A DNA stretch of 5,547 nucleotides from Streptosporangium amethystogenes. GTDB taxonomy: Bacteria; Actinomycetota; Actinomycetes; Streptosporangiales; Streptosporangiaceae. Location: NCBI RefSeq assembly GCF_000721075.1, contig NZ_JOEQ01000083.1, positions 1 to 5,547 of the forward strand, given 5' to 3'. This document shows, piece after piece, positions 1-5,339 of the stretch. Both the position numbers and the translations under genes were made by a program. The notes below the pieces were generated by a model that had not been told where the DNA came from, made no database searches, and saw nothing but the letters and a program-made list of their open reading frames with translations. How positions within the stretch are numbered: the stretch's first letter is position 1; each line of letters begins with the position of its first letter.

Positions 1-197
1 CCCCCGATCGCCTGCAGTGGGCGATGAACCACTGCCTGGCGCAGATCGGGATCGAGCGCGCCGAGCACCGCGCCCGTGCGATCGACATCGGCGAGCGCCA
101 GGAGGTGCTCAAGGACTACCCGACTTCCCCGGGCTGTACGTCTCCGTTCGCGCCCGTCTGGATCACCGAGATGGTGCGTCGACAGCACGATGAGTAG
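1..197 (+). CDS. C-terminal part of an unrecognised protein (5' end outside window)
   Basis: The frame starting at base 3 is open from the left edge to a TAG at 195-197 and gives about 64 residues. Codons are mostly G/C-ending and the composition looks like a real protein: it begins PDRLQWAMNHCLAQIGIERA, contains DYPTSPGCTSPFAPVW and ends MVRRQHDE. There is no membrane segment. The part seen is rich in charged residues, with an amphipathic stretch followed by a Pro/Cys/Gly-containing turn region. I do not recognise the family and assign no function. The next genes downstream are fragments, so this may be the last intact gene before the rearranged region. That it is coding is fairly secure; its identity is not. 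Confidence 0.6.
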   Translation, partial: PDRLQWAMNHCLAQIGIERAEHRARAIDIGERQEVLKDYPTSPGCTSPFAPVWITEMVRRQHDE

Positions 198-416
198 GAA
201 GGTTCGCGCTCACGCTCGTGCCGTCAAGCATCAAGCGAGTCACGACATCCGTGGCATCTGTTGTCCTGTCCCAGGACGTGCATGACAGTTCTGTCGCATC
301 TGATGCTTGGCAGACGTCACCCCCCTGTAGCTGCGACCGCTCACACTCTGCGGTAGAAACTGCCACGGGCCCACTCATGGCACTGATGCATCGGTCCCGT
401 TGTCGATGGCTGTCTA
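198..416. other. Intergenic stretch with several short inverted repeats, no gene seen
   Basis: No frame here has convincing codon use or a recognisable protein. Several short palindromes cluster in it: a 6-bp stem with 3-base loop (263-268/272-277), a 5-bp stem with 2-base loop (284-288/291-295), an 11-base palindrome GCATCTGATGC (296-306), and a 9-base inverted repeat CAAGCATCA/TGATGCTTG (225-233 and 301-309). No T-run follows the first hairpin, so a classical terminator for the upstream gene is not supported. Confidence 0.5.
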
Positions 417-513
417 TCAGGTCTCCTCGGGATCGCGCGAGCACCGATCGTCCGCCGTCGACGGGCATGATCGCCCCGTTGATGAAGCTCGCGTCGTCCG
501 ACAGCAGGTATGG
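417..513 (-). pseudogene. SDR family oxidoreductase, C-terminal remnant
   Basis: On the - strand, from about 513 leftward, one frame reads YLLSDDASFINGAIMPVDGG followed by RSVLA. This is the characteristic last strand and C-terminal tail of classical short-chain dehydrogenases/reductases (the S-D-x-A-S-x-x-x-G-x-x-x-x-V-D-G-G signature). Only about 30 residues of a protein that is normally about 250 remain. The Rossmann TGxxxGxG motif and the YxxxK active site are missing, so the product cannot be an enzyme. After RSVL the expected tail continues in another frame as RDPEET followed by TGA at 417-419, which suggests a small frameshift as well. The fragment stops abruptly at about 510, where a GntR fragment begins in the opposite direction. 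Family assignment is fairly sure; the exact left end is less so. Confidence 0.72.
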
Positions 514-812
514 CGGTGGAGACCTTGTGGTTCCCGGACGTCGACAAGCCCGAACCGCTGACGCGCGGGGTGCGTCATCACCTCCAGGCGGTCAAGCACC
601 TGCGCTTCGATCACGTCACCGAGCGACCGACCGCGCGCAACCCGACCAAGGAAGAGGCCGAGCTGCTCGGCTCTTCCAAGCCCGTCATGGGAGTGCTGGC
701 CAGCGTGCATGACGCTGCCGAGGGTGTGCTCCTGGTGATGAGCGTGGCGCTGCCCGGTGACCTTCATGAACTCCAGGACGTCTGCCAAGTGACATGGGTC
801 GGCTTCTGGTGA
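510..812 (+). pseudogene. GntR-type transcriptional regulator, C-terminal (UTRA-like) remnant
   Basis: The open frame has 100 codons. It matches the effector-binding domain of HutC/UTRA-type GntR regulators: ERPTARNPTKEEAELLG resembles the usual T/A-R-x-P-T-x-E-E-A-x-x-L segment, then comes PVMGVLASVHDAAEGVLLVM in place of the typical PV-hydrophobic-YD-x-x-G-x-P-hydrophobic strands, then VALPGDLHELQDV. The N-terminal winged-helix DNA-binding domain (about 70 residues) and the start of the effector domain are absent. The ATG at 510 is probably fortuitous: I see no convincing ribosome binding site, and it sits at the junction with the SDR remnant. The last six residues, after the family-like end, may be readthrough. 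It could still be expressed as a short protein but could not bind DNA by itself. The family call rests on pattern recognition only. Confidence 0.6.
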
Positions 813-922
813 TGCTCAGCGGAGCGGCACCTCTGCTTCTAAGCAGGGCCTGCCCTGGTCGCCTCAACCGGACCCGGCGTTGGGCAGGTGTGGCTACGAC
901 GGCTTGGGTTCTAAAGGTGGTC

Positions 923-949
923 GCAACACCTGACCCCAAGGGGTGTTGC
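923..949 (+). promoter_or_regulatory. Hairpin over the transposase ribosome binding site
   Basis: GCAACACC (923-930) is the exact complement of GGTGTTGC (942-949), giving an 8-bp stem with an 11-base loop. The hairpin ends one base before the transposase ATG at 951 and takes in the purine-rich AAGGGG ribosome binding site (938-943). The left arm is also part of the left inverted repeat of the element. In mRNA starting outside the element this stem would hide the ribosome binding site. Such protection against read-through expression is known for some insertion sequences (IS10, IS50); its use here is inference. Confidence 0.5.
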
Positions 950-950
950 C

Positions 951-2168
951 ATGACCAAGCCGTTTCGCCGGCCTAAGAAGCGTGGACCCGCGCCGCAGAC
1001 GGACAAACGTGATCAATACCTTCGCCTCATGGCGCAGGGAGTGAACAACTCAGCCGCGTGTCGCGAGCTGGGCATCAATCGCAGAACCGGCACCCGTTGG
1101 AGGTACGGCAGGAAAGAGGTCGACCGGGCCGGGCGCGAGCGCGTCTATCCGCCGATCATCGAGCAGCCTGATGACGGAGCCATCTCGCTGCGGTTCCTGT
1201 CGGAGGACGAGCGGATCGCCATCGCTGACATGCTCCGGGCCGGCGCCTCGCTGCGCGCTATCGCCCGAGAGCTCCAGCGGAGCCCTGCCACGATCAGCCG
1301 GGAAGTGCGCCGCAACCGCGACCTGGCCACCGGCAAGTACCACCCATTCCGCGCCCAGCGGAGAGCGATCGTCCGGCGAGTGCGGTCGAAGGAGGGCAAG
1401 GTCCAGCGGGACCCGGAGCTGAAGACTTACATCCGGCAGCGACTCAACCAGCGGTGGAGCCCCGAGCAGATCAGCCAGGACCTGCGCACCGCCTTCCCTG
1501 ACGAGCCAGAGCGGCATCTGGCACACGAGACCGTCTACCAGGCGATCTACCTGACCTACCGCGGCGGCCTGGAGCGCCAGCCCGGCACATTGCGCACCGG
1601 CCGCCAGGCCCGGCGCCGCGTCGACCAGCGCGCCACCCGCTTCATCGACCCCGGCAAGCTCATCCACCAACGGCCCGCCGACATCGACGACCGCCTGGTG
1701 CCCGGCCACTGGGAGGGCGACCTCATCGTCGGCCAGGGCAATCGCTCGGCGATCAGCACCCTCGTCGACCGCACCACCCGCTACGTCATGCTCTTGCATC
1801 TGCCCGAAGGCAGGACCGCCGAGCACGTCCGCGACGCCCTCATCGACGTCTTCGCCGGCCTGCCCCGCGAGCTCGCCCGATCGCTGACCTGGGATCAGGG
1901 CAGCGAGATGAGCCGCCACGACGAGTTCACCGCCACCACCGACATCCCCGTCTACTTCTGCGAGCCCGCCAGCCCCTGGCAGCGCGGCTCGAACGAGAAC
2001 ACGAACGGCTTGCTTCGCCAGTACTTCCCGAAGGGCACCGACCTGTCCTCCTACACCGCCGACCAGTTCGACGCCGTCGCCGCCGAACTCAACAACCGCC
2101 CCCGCAAGATCCTCGGCTGGCAGACCCCCACCGAGCTCTTCGCCAAGCTCGTCGCAACAGTCGATTGA
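951..2168 (+). CDS. IS30-family transposase
   Basis: A 405-residue DDE transposase that would cut and join the ends of its element. Two helix-turn-helix regions come first: about residues 27-55 (AACRELGINRRTGTRWRYGR) and about 94-122 (LRAIARELQRSPATISREVR), the second being the usual IS30 end-binding domain. The catalytic core follows: D257 in GHWEGDLIVG, D315 in LTWDQGSEM and E349 in PWQRGSNENTNGLLRQYFP. The spacing between the last two gives the DD(33)E pattern that defines this family. The C-terminus, with NNRPRKILGWQTPTELF, is also typical. Length is full for the family and no frameshift or stop interrupts it. The ATG at 951 is supported by AAGGGG about 7 bases upstream, although a hairpin covers that site. 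The enzyme looks intact and possibly active. Its last codons overlap the right terminal repeat region. Confidence 0.93.
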   Translation: MTKPFRRPKKRGPAPQTDKRDQYLRLMAQGVNNSAACRELGINRRTGTRWRYGRKEVDRAGRERVYPPIIEQPDDGAISLRFLSEDERIAIADMLRAGASLRAIARELQRSPATISREVRRNRDLATGKYHPFRAQRRAIVRRVRSKEGKVQRDPELKTYIRQRLNQRWSPEQISQDLRTAFPDEPERHLAHETVYQAIYLTYRGGLERQPGTLRTGRQARRRVDQRATRFIDPGKLIHQRPADIDDRLVPGHWEGDLIVGQGNRSAISTLVDRTTRYVMLLHLPEGRTAEHVRDALIDVFAGLPRELARSLTWDQGSEMSRHDEFTATTDIPVYFCEPASPWQRGSNENTNGLLRQYFPKGTDLSSYTADQFDAVAAELNNRPRKILGWQTPTELFAKLVATVD

Positions 2169-2180
2169 CCCCGTGTTGCG
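2153..2180 (+). repeat. Inverted repeat within the IS30 right end
   Basis: CGCAACA (2153-2159) and TGTTGCG (2174-2180) can form a 7-bp stem with a 14-base loop. The stem straddles the transposase stop codon and mirrors the GCAACACC/GGTGTTGC arrangement at the left end. Both ends thus carry the same pair of sub-motifs, likely the transposase binding sites. The structure is kept in the second fragment at 5346-5373. Confidence 0.55.
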
Positions 2181-2213
2181 AAGATCGCTGGAATCCGCCC
2201 CGTCCCGCGGGCC

Positions 2214-2246
2214 CCGCCGGGCGGACCCCTCGTTCGCCCGGCCTGG
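2214..2246. terminator. Possible bidirectional terminator hairpin
   Basis: GCCGGGCG (2216-2223) pairs perfectly with CGCCCGGC (2235-2242) around an 11-base loop, and two more G-C pairs are possible past a 2-base bulge. It lies in the short gap between the convergent transposase and hydrolase genes, where a shared terminator is expected. No T-run is present on either strand. This fits the stem-only terminators proposed for GC-rich actinomycetes, but it could be chance in such GC-rich DNA. Confidence 0.4.
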
Positions 2247-2261
2247 CGGCATGGACAACGG

Positions 2262-3788
2262 TCACCGAGGGTGCGCGGCGGCTGACGGCTGCTCCGGCAC
2301 GCCCTGGTGATGCATGAACCGCGCTTCTGGGAAGCGGCTCGACGGCCCCTCGATCAGTGACGGTGACTGTCCCATGAGATGCTTGTCGAAGAACGCGAGC
2401 GAGTAGGCGTTGATGATGTCGTGTGCTCGCTGAGCGTCGATCGTCCCGTTCAGGCCAAGCTGCGGTGTGACCGGTGACCAGACCGGGACGTCGGTGAAGT
2501 CGACGTGGAACAACCCGGGGACCTCCACATAATAGCCAGCGCCCGACAGGCGCTGGTACACGTCGGTTATGGTCTCGATGGTCTCGGAGATCTCCTTCTC
2601 CGGCCAGCCGCCGCTGCGCTCCCGTTCGAGACGAAAGGTCTCGGTATCGCGGGTCATGAACATGACTGGCTGCTGCAAGCCCGCCCTGACGACGTGGGCC
2701 GTCATTTGAACGTCCATGATGAAGCACGCCTTGAGGCGCTGGTCGTTCGCGCACGCCTCGGCACCGGTCGCGCCGCCCCACGAGATCCCGAAGACGCCAG
2801 CGCGCTCGAGGTCGAGGCGGCCGGTCAGGATGCCGTCGGGGTCGGCTTCGTTCAGCCCTGCGAGCCGGTCGAGCGCGAAGCTGACGTCCTGCGCGAAGTA
2901 CGGGATGATGCCGTCGGGAAGCGCCTCCCCCTGGAGTGTCGGCCCGTCGGGCCGCGGCGTCCAGCTCTGGCTGATCAGCGGATAGATCTTGTCCCTGGGC
3001 CACCCTGGGACCTCCCGCCCGTCGGGGAAGCGTGTCATGGCGGCGGCGCCCGGCTGGTCGAGCCCGACGACCACGTAGCCGTGCGAGACCAGCTCCTGGA
3101 TCTGGAAGGTGCTCGCGGCGCGGAACCCGCTGAGCCCGGTGAGGGAGATGAGCACCGGGTAGCGGGGGCGGTCGGCCGCCATCCGAGCGGACGTGACGGC
3201 GCTGGTGGTCACGTACCTGAGCTGGCTGAAGACGGGCTCCGGGAAGCCGGCCAGGCGCGCCATCGCCGACGTCACCGCCTCGGCGTCTTGGATGTAGGGG
3301 GTGCGCGGCGCCGACGGCTGAGGCTCGGCGGGATACCAGACCTGCGCCATGAGTTCCCGGTGATCATCGGGGGCGTCGGTGAACAGCTCCGGACGGCCTG
3401 CGTCCACCCAGTGGTAGGTCGTAGTGCCGATCGCATATGGTCCGGTCGGCTCGGGGAAACGGAATACGGGCATCACCATTGCCAGGAGGATGGAGGCGAG
3501 GGCCGCCAGCGCACCCAGTCCGGCGGCTGAGCTGGCGACCAGTCGGTTGACGTGCACGGCGCTCGGCCGGACGATGCCGGTCAGCCAGGTCAGGAAGAGG
3601 ATCGCGGTCAGCGCGTAGGCAGGGGCCAGCTGCCAGCGCGGGCCTTCGACGAGGACCTGCGCTGCCGCCAAGAGCAGCGTGACGGGCACCACGAAGCCTG
3701 GCCAGCGCAGCGCGCGTAGCCGGGGGATCGCCACGATCGCGAGCCCCAGCAGGTTGGTGGCCGACAACAGGATCTCCAGGGGTCTCAT
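2262..3788 (-). CDS. Membrane-anchored alpha/beta hydrolase, PAF-acetylhydrolase/dienelactone-hydrolase type
   Basis: A 508-residue protein. Residues 1-107 form about four hydrophobic segments (about 5-22, 31-48, 55-73 and 83-107), probably a membrane domain. The rest is an alpha/beta hydrolase resembling PAF-acetylhydrolase/lipase proteins: the early strand AQVWYPAEP (149-157), an oxyanion-loop region ISLTGLSGFR (214-223), then ELVSHGYVVVGLDQPG (232-247). The nucleophile elbow is G-I-S-W-G-G with S336. D359 in CFIMDV and H428 in LFHVDFTD are the likely remaining triad members. The expected activity is hydrolysis of an ester such as a lipid or short-chain ester; the substrate cannot be read from sequence. 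The ATG at 3788 is preceded by GAGGAG inside the upstream gene and overlaps its TGA by one base. It appears to be the last gene of the leftward series that TetR probably controls. The C-terminus ends 65 bp from the IS30 element and looks complete. Confidence 0.87.
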   Translation of the reverse strand: MRPLEILLSATNLLGLAIVAIPRLRALRWPGFVVPVTLLLAAAQVLVEGPRWQLAPAYALTAILFLTWLTGIVRPSAVHVNRLVASSAAGLGALAALASILLAMVMPVFRFPEPTGPYAIGTTTYHWVDAGRPELFTDAPDDHRELMAQVWYPAEPQPSAPRTPYIQDAEAVTSAMARLAGFPEPVFSQLRYVTTSAVTSARMAADRPRYPVLISLTGLSGFRAASTFQIQELVSHGYVVVGLDQPGAAAMTRFPDGREVPGWPRDKIYPLISQSWTPRPDGPTLQGEALPDGIIPYFAQDVSFALDRLAGLNEADPDGILTGRLDLERAGVFGISWGGATGAEACANDQRLKACFIMDVQMTAHVVRAGLQQPVMFMTRDTETFRLERERSGGWPEKEISETIETITDVYQRLSGAGYYVEVPGLFHVDFTDVPVWSPVTPQLGLNGTIDAQRAHDIINAYSLAFFDKHLMGQSPSLIEGPSSRFPEARFMHHQGVPEQPSAAAHPR

Positions 3789-4090
3789 CAGGTGCTCCTC
3801 AGGTTGTGGCTGGTGCCGACGGCCGTTCGGGCGAAGACCGGGTCGAGCCGGACCAGGTCGTCGGCGTCGGCGAGCTGCGACTCGGGCAGCTGCCAGTGAA
3901 TTGCGGCGACGGGATCCGGGATCCCGGTGATCGCCTGCGCCTCAGGGGATGCCCGCCTGCGGTTTTCCGCGTCGCGGTAGGCCACCAGCTCCTCGGCCGT
4001 CATCGCCGACCAGTCCGGCTCCCCTCCCAGGACCTGCCGCCGCAACCGGACGCCCGCCGATGGCTGCTGAGCACCGGTGACCTCGCTCAT
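3788..4090 (-). CDS. Hypothetical 100-residue protein, translationally coupled to the hydrolase
   Basis: I do not recognise this protein. It has 100 residues, no Cys, no signal peptide and no membrane segment. The N-terminus is basic (GVRLRRQVLGG). The centre looks helical (MTAEELVAYRDAENRRRASP) and leads to AQAITGIPDP. The C-terminal third is acidic and then polar (LADADDLVRLDPVFARTAVG). The start at 4090 is supported by GGAGAAG a few bases upstream on the - strand. Its TGA shares one base with the hydrolase ATG (TGATG), which usually means coupled translation and a shared role, for example a partner or modulator of the hydrolase. A truncated enzyme N-terminus is an alternative, since DWSAMTAEELVAYRDAENR could open a longer protein. 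Codon bias and a good ribosome binding site support a real gene. Confidence 0.7.
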   Translation of the reverse strand: MSEVTGAQQPSAGVRLRRQVLGGEPDWSAMTAEELVAYRDAENRRRASPEAQAITGIPDPVAAIHWQLPESQLADADDLVRLDPVFARTAVGTSHNLRST

Positions 4091-4200
4091 ATCTTCTCCG
4101 TAAGGTTATTGGCGGTCCGTGAGGGGCCGTATGTGGCTTATGACTGCTTGCCTTCAGCGGCTTCCAAAGAGTGGCCGTCCAGCTCTGCGGGCCGCCCTGG

Positions 4201-4561
4201 CTACTGATTGAGATCCGCGATCTTGTCGCTGTTCACGGAGCTGACGGCGGGGTGTTCCTCGGGCCTGGCGCGAGCACGCACGGCGCGAGGAGCCAGGGAT
4301 GGGGACCGCCAGCAGCAGCCAGACGAGTATCCCCAGGGCACCTGTGACGACGAGGTAGATCACGATCGCGTTGCGGTCGGCCGCCACCATGCCCGGACCC
4401 TAGTCGGGATACGCGTCGCGGACGTGGCCGGACAGCGTGTCGACGGTGGCGATGTCGAGCAGCAGCGCGAGTGTGGCGAAGGTCGTCAGTGCCAGCCCCA
4501 AATACATCGCGGTGGGGCGCTTGGTGTGTGTCGACGGTGGACGGTTGGTGATTGTGGTCAT
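4201..4561 (-). pseudogene. Small membrane protein gene broken by an in-frame TAG and a probable frameshift
   Basis: The gene opens with ATG at 4561-4559, preceded by GGAAGG at good spacing, and encodes 53 residues to a TAG at 4402-4400. This part has a short polar N-terminus and one membrane segment (MYLGLALTTFATLALLLDIA), then DTLSGHVRDAYPD. The same frame goes on straight after the TAG as GPGMVAADRNAIVIYLVVTG and ALGILVWLLLAV, a second membrane segment, so the TAG looks like a nonsense mutation in one multi-pass protein. Past about 4270 codon quality drops in this frame (Arg/Gln-rich, ending at 4154), while another frame gains G/C-ending codons and ends HPAVSSVNSDKIADLNQ at a TAG (4203-4201). 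That suggests a frameshift or internal deletion. It is divergent from TetR and faces its operators, so it was probably a direct target. Separate small proteins (4400-4561 and 4154-4390) remain possible. Confidence 0.65.
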
Positions 4562-4575
4562 GACCGCTTCCTTCC

Positions 4576-4596
4576 GAAACCTACGTCGTAGGTTTC
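4576..4596. promoter_or_regulatory. Palindromic operator O1, probable TetR site
   Basis: A perfect 21-bp palindrome: GAAACCTACG, a central T at 4586, then CGTAGGTTTC. It begins five bases beyond the GGAAGG ribosome binding site of the leftward membrane protein gene, so bound repressor would sit at the start of that transcript. A perfect repeat of this length is very unlikely by chance, and its place next to a divergent TetR gene is the classic arrangement for an autoregulated repressor. Confidence 0.8.
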
Positions 4597-4608
4597 CATC
4601 TGCACGAT

Positions 4609-4629
4609 AAATTCTACAGTGTAGGTTTA
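4609..4629. promoter_or_regulatory. Second, weaker operator O2, probable TetR site
   Basis: The perfect core CTACAGTGTAG (4614-4624) is centred at 4619. Aligned on its centre it shares CTAC, a three-base spacer and GTAGGTTT with O1. Only the right half keeps the full arm, so it is probably the weaker site. Its centre is 33 bp from that of O1, about three helical turns, so two dimers would lie on the same face of the DNA. It is 21 bp upstream of the TetR start codon, suited to autorepression. Confidence 0.7.
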
Positions 4630-4649
4630 ACAAGAGGGAGAGAGTAGAC

Positions 4650-5339
4650 GTGACCAGACGCACACAGGGCACGTCGGCGGGGCTCGACCGCGAGCGCATC
4701 GCGGCCGCCGCCGTCGTACTCGTCGACCGCGACGGCCTCGAGCGCTTCGGGGTACGGCGGCTCGCGGAGGAGCTCGGGGTCGACCCGATGTCGATCTACC
4801 ACCACATCAAGGGCAAAGCCGCGCTGCTGGACGCGATGTCCCAGGCCGTGCTCGCCGAGGTGGCGGCCGGCGCGGACGACGCACCCCGCGGCTGGGAAGA
4901 GATCACCCGCTGGACGGCGCACCGCTACCGGGAGATGGCCTACCGGCATCCCCGGGTGTTCCCGCTGCTGGCTACGCGCGCCCAGACCTCGCCGGTGGCC
5001 CTCGCCGCCCTGGAACGACTGGTCACCGCGATGCGTGAGGCCGGTCTGCCCGACCAGGTGGTCGCGGACGCGCCGCTGATGCTGTTCGGCTTTCTCAACG
5101 GATATCTGCTGGCGGTCCTCAGCGGCGGGCCCGACGGGGTCGGTGACATGCCCGCGATCGACGCCACGGCGTACCCGACGATGGCCACCCTCATGCCCCT
5201 GCAGGCCGGCTTCGGGTCTGTGGCGGAGTTCGACCGGATGCTCGACGCCGTACTCGGCGGGATCCGGAACCGGGCCAATCGACAGGGGGACCCGCTGAGC
5301 GCGCAGACCACGGCGAACGCCCGCCGAGCTCTTCACTAA
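4650..5339 (+). CDS. TetR family transcriptional repressor
   Basis: A 229-residue repressor. The N-terminal helix-turn-helix is clear: RERIAAAAVVLVDRDGLERF (14-33), then GVRRLAEELGVDPMSIYHHI (34-53) and KGKAALLDAM, the pattern of the tetracycline-repressor branch. The ligand-binding part (about 80-206: YRHPRVFPLLATR, LFGFLNGYLLAV, FDRMLDAVLGGI) resembles the TetR_C_1 domain. The start is GTG at 4650, with GAGGGAGAG upstream; no good ATG precedes the domain. Two palindromes just upstream are its likely operators, so it should repress itself and the leftward membrane protein, 100-residue protein and hydrolase genes until a small ligand binds. The ligand is unknown. Oddity: the domain ends near residue 206, and the tail runs into an IS30 right-end fragment that supplies at least the last five residues (RRALH) and the stop. 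The native C-terminus was probably replaced, and whether function survives is uncertain. Confidence 0.88.
   Translation: MTRRTQGTSAGLDRERIAAAAVVLVDRDGLERFGVRRLAEELGVDPMSIYHHIKGKAALLDAMSQAVLAEVAAGADDAPRGWEEITRWTAHRYREMAYRHPRVFPLLATRAQTSPVALAALERLVTAMREAGLPDQVVADAPLMLFGFLNGYLLAVLSGGPDGVGDMPAIDATAYPTMATLMPLQAGFGSVAEFDRMLDAVLGGIRNRANRQGDPLSAQTTANARRALH

Larger units (their letters stand above)
906..2196 (+). mobile_element. IS30-family insertion sequence, apparently complete
   Basis: The element is about 1.29 kb with one transposase gene. Imperfect terminal inverted repeats can be aligned: the left end from 906 (GGGTTCTAAAGGTGGTCGCA and on) against the complement of the right end from 2196 (GGATTCCAGCGATCTTCGCA and on). 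They share GG-TTC tips and an identical inner TCGCAACAC block. Further inside, both ends repeat a TGTTGC motif. The tips are placed by this alignment and could be off by a few bases. The bases next to the tips (CTT at 903-905, GCC at 2197-2199) are not a target duplication, although IS30 elements usually make one of 2-3 bp. The element may therefore have been rearranged after insertion. A fragment of a closely related right end lies at 5320-5393. Confidence 0.8.
4562..4649. promoter_or_regulatory. Divergent promoter region between TetR and the membrane protein gene
   Basis: This 88-bp gap is clearly more AT-rich than its surroundings and must carry promoters for both directions. A TAGAAT hexamer on the - strand (4616-4611) and TAAATT on the + strand (4608-4613) are possible -10 elements, but neither has a clear -35 partner at 16-18 bp. 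Two palindromes occupy most of the space. A binding repressor would block both directions, which predicts autoregulated TetR and repressed leftward transcription. Confidence 0.55.

Noticed and set aside
263..277. Hairpin as rho-independent terminator of the first gene
   Set aside because: 6-bp stem with 3-base loop but no T-run after it, and it starts 66 bases past the stop codon. Not strong enough to call.
218..712. 164-codon + strand frame over the SDR and GntR remnants
   Set aside because: Ser/Arg/Ala-rich with no family signal. The recognisable SDR and GntR stretches lie in other frames.
843..888. Inverted repeats (GCAGGGCCTGC; CCTGCCC/GGGCAGG) left of the IS30 element as its terminal repeat
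   Set aside because: They do not match the right end of the element, whereas 906-930 does. Probably chance or the end of the GntR transcript.
1050..2258. Open - strand frame of 402 codons opposite the transposase
   Set aside because: It is Gly/Ala/Val/Asp-rich with no domain, and mirrors the codon bias of the clear IS30 transposase gene. Long antisense frames are normal in such GC-rich DNA.
2089..3003. 304-codon - strand frame overlapping the hydrolase and the IS30 end
   Set aside because: Arg/Pro/Gly-rich out-of-frame shadow that crosses the IS30 boundary, so it cannot be an old gene.
2505..3530. Open + strand frame of 341 codons opposite the hydrolase
   Set aside because: Low-complexity Arg/Gly/Asp-rich translation with no motifs. 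The opposite strand holds the full catalytic triad of a hydrolase.
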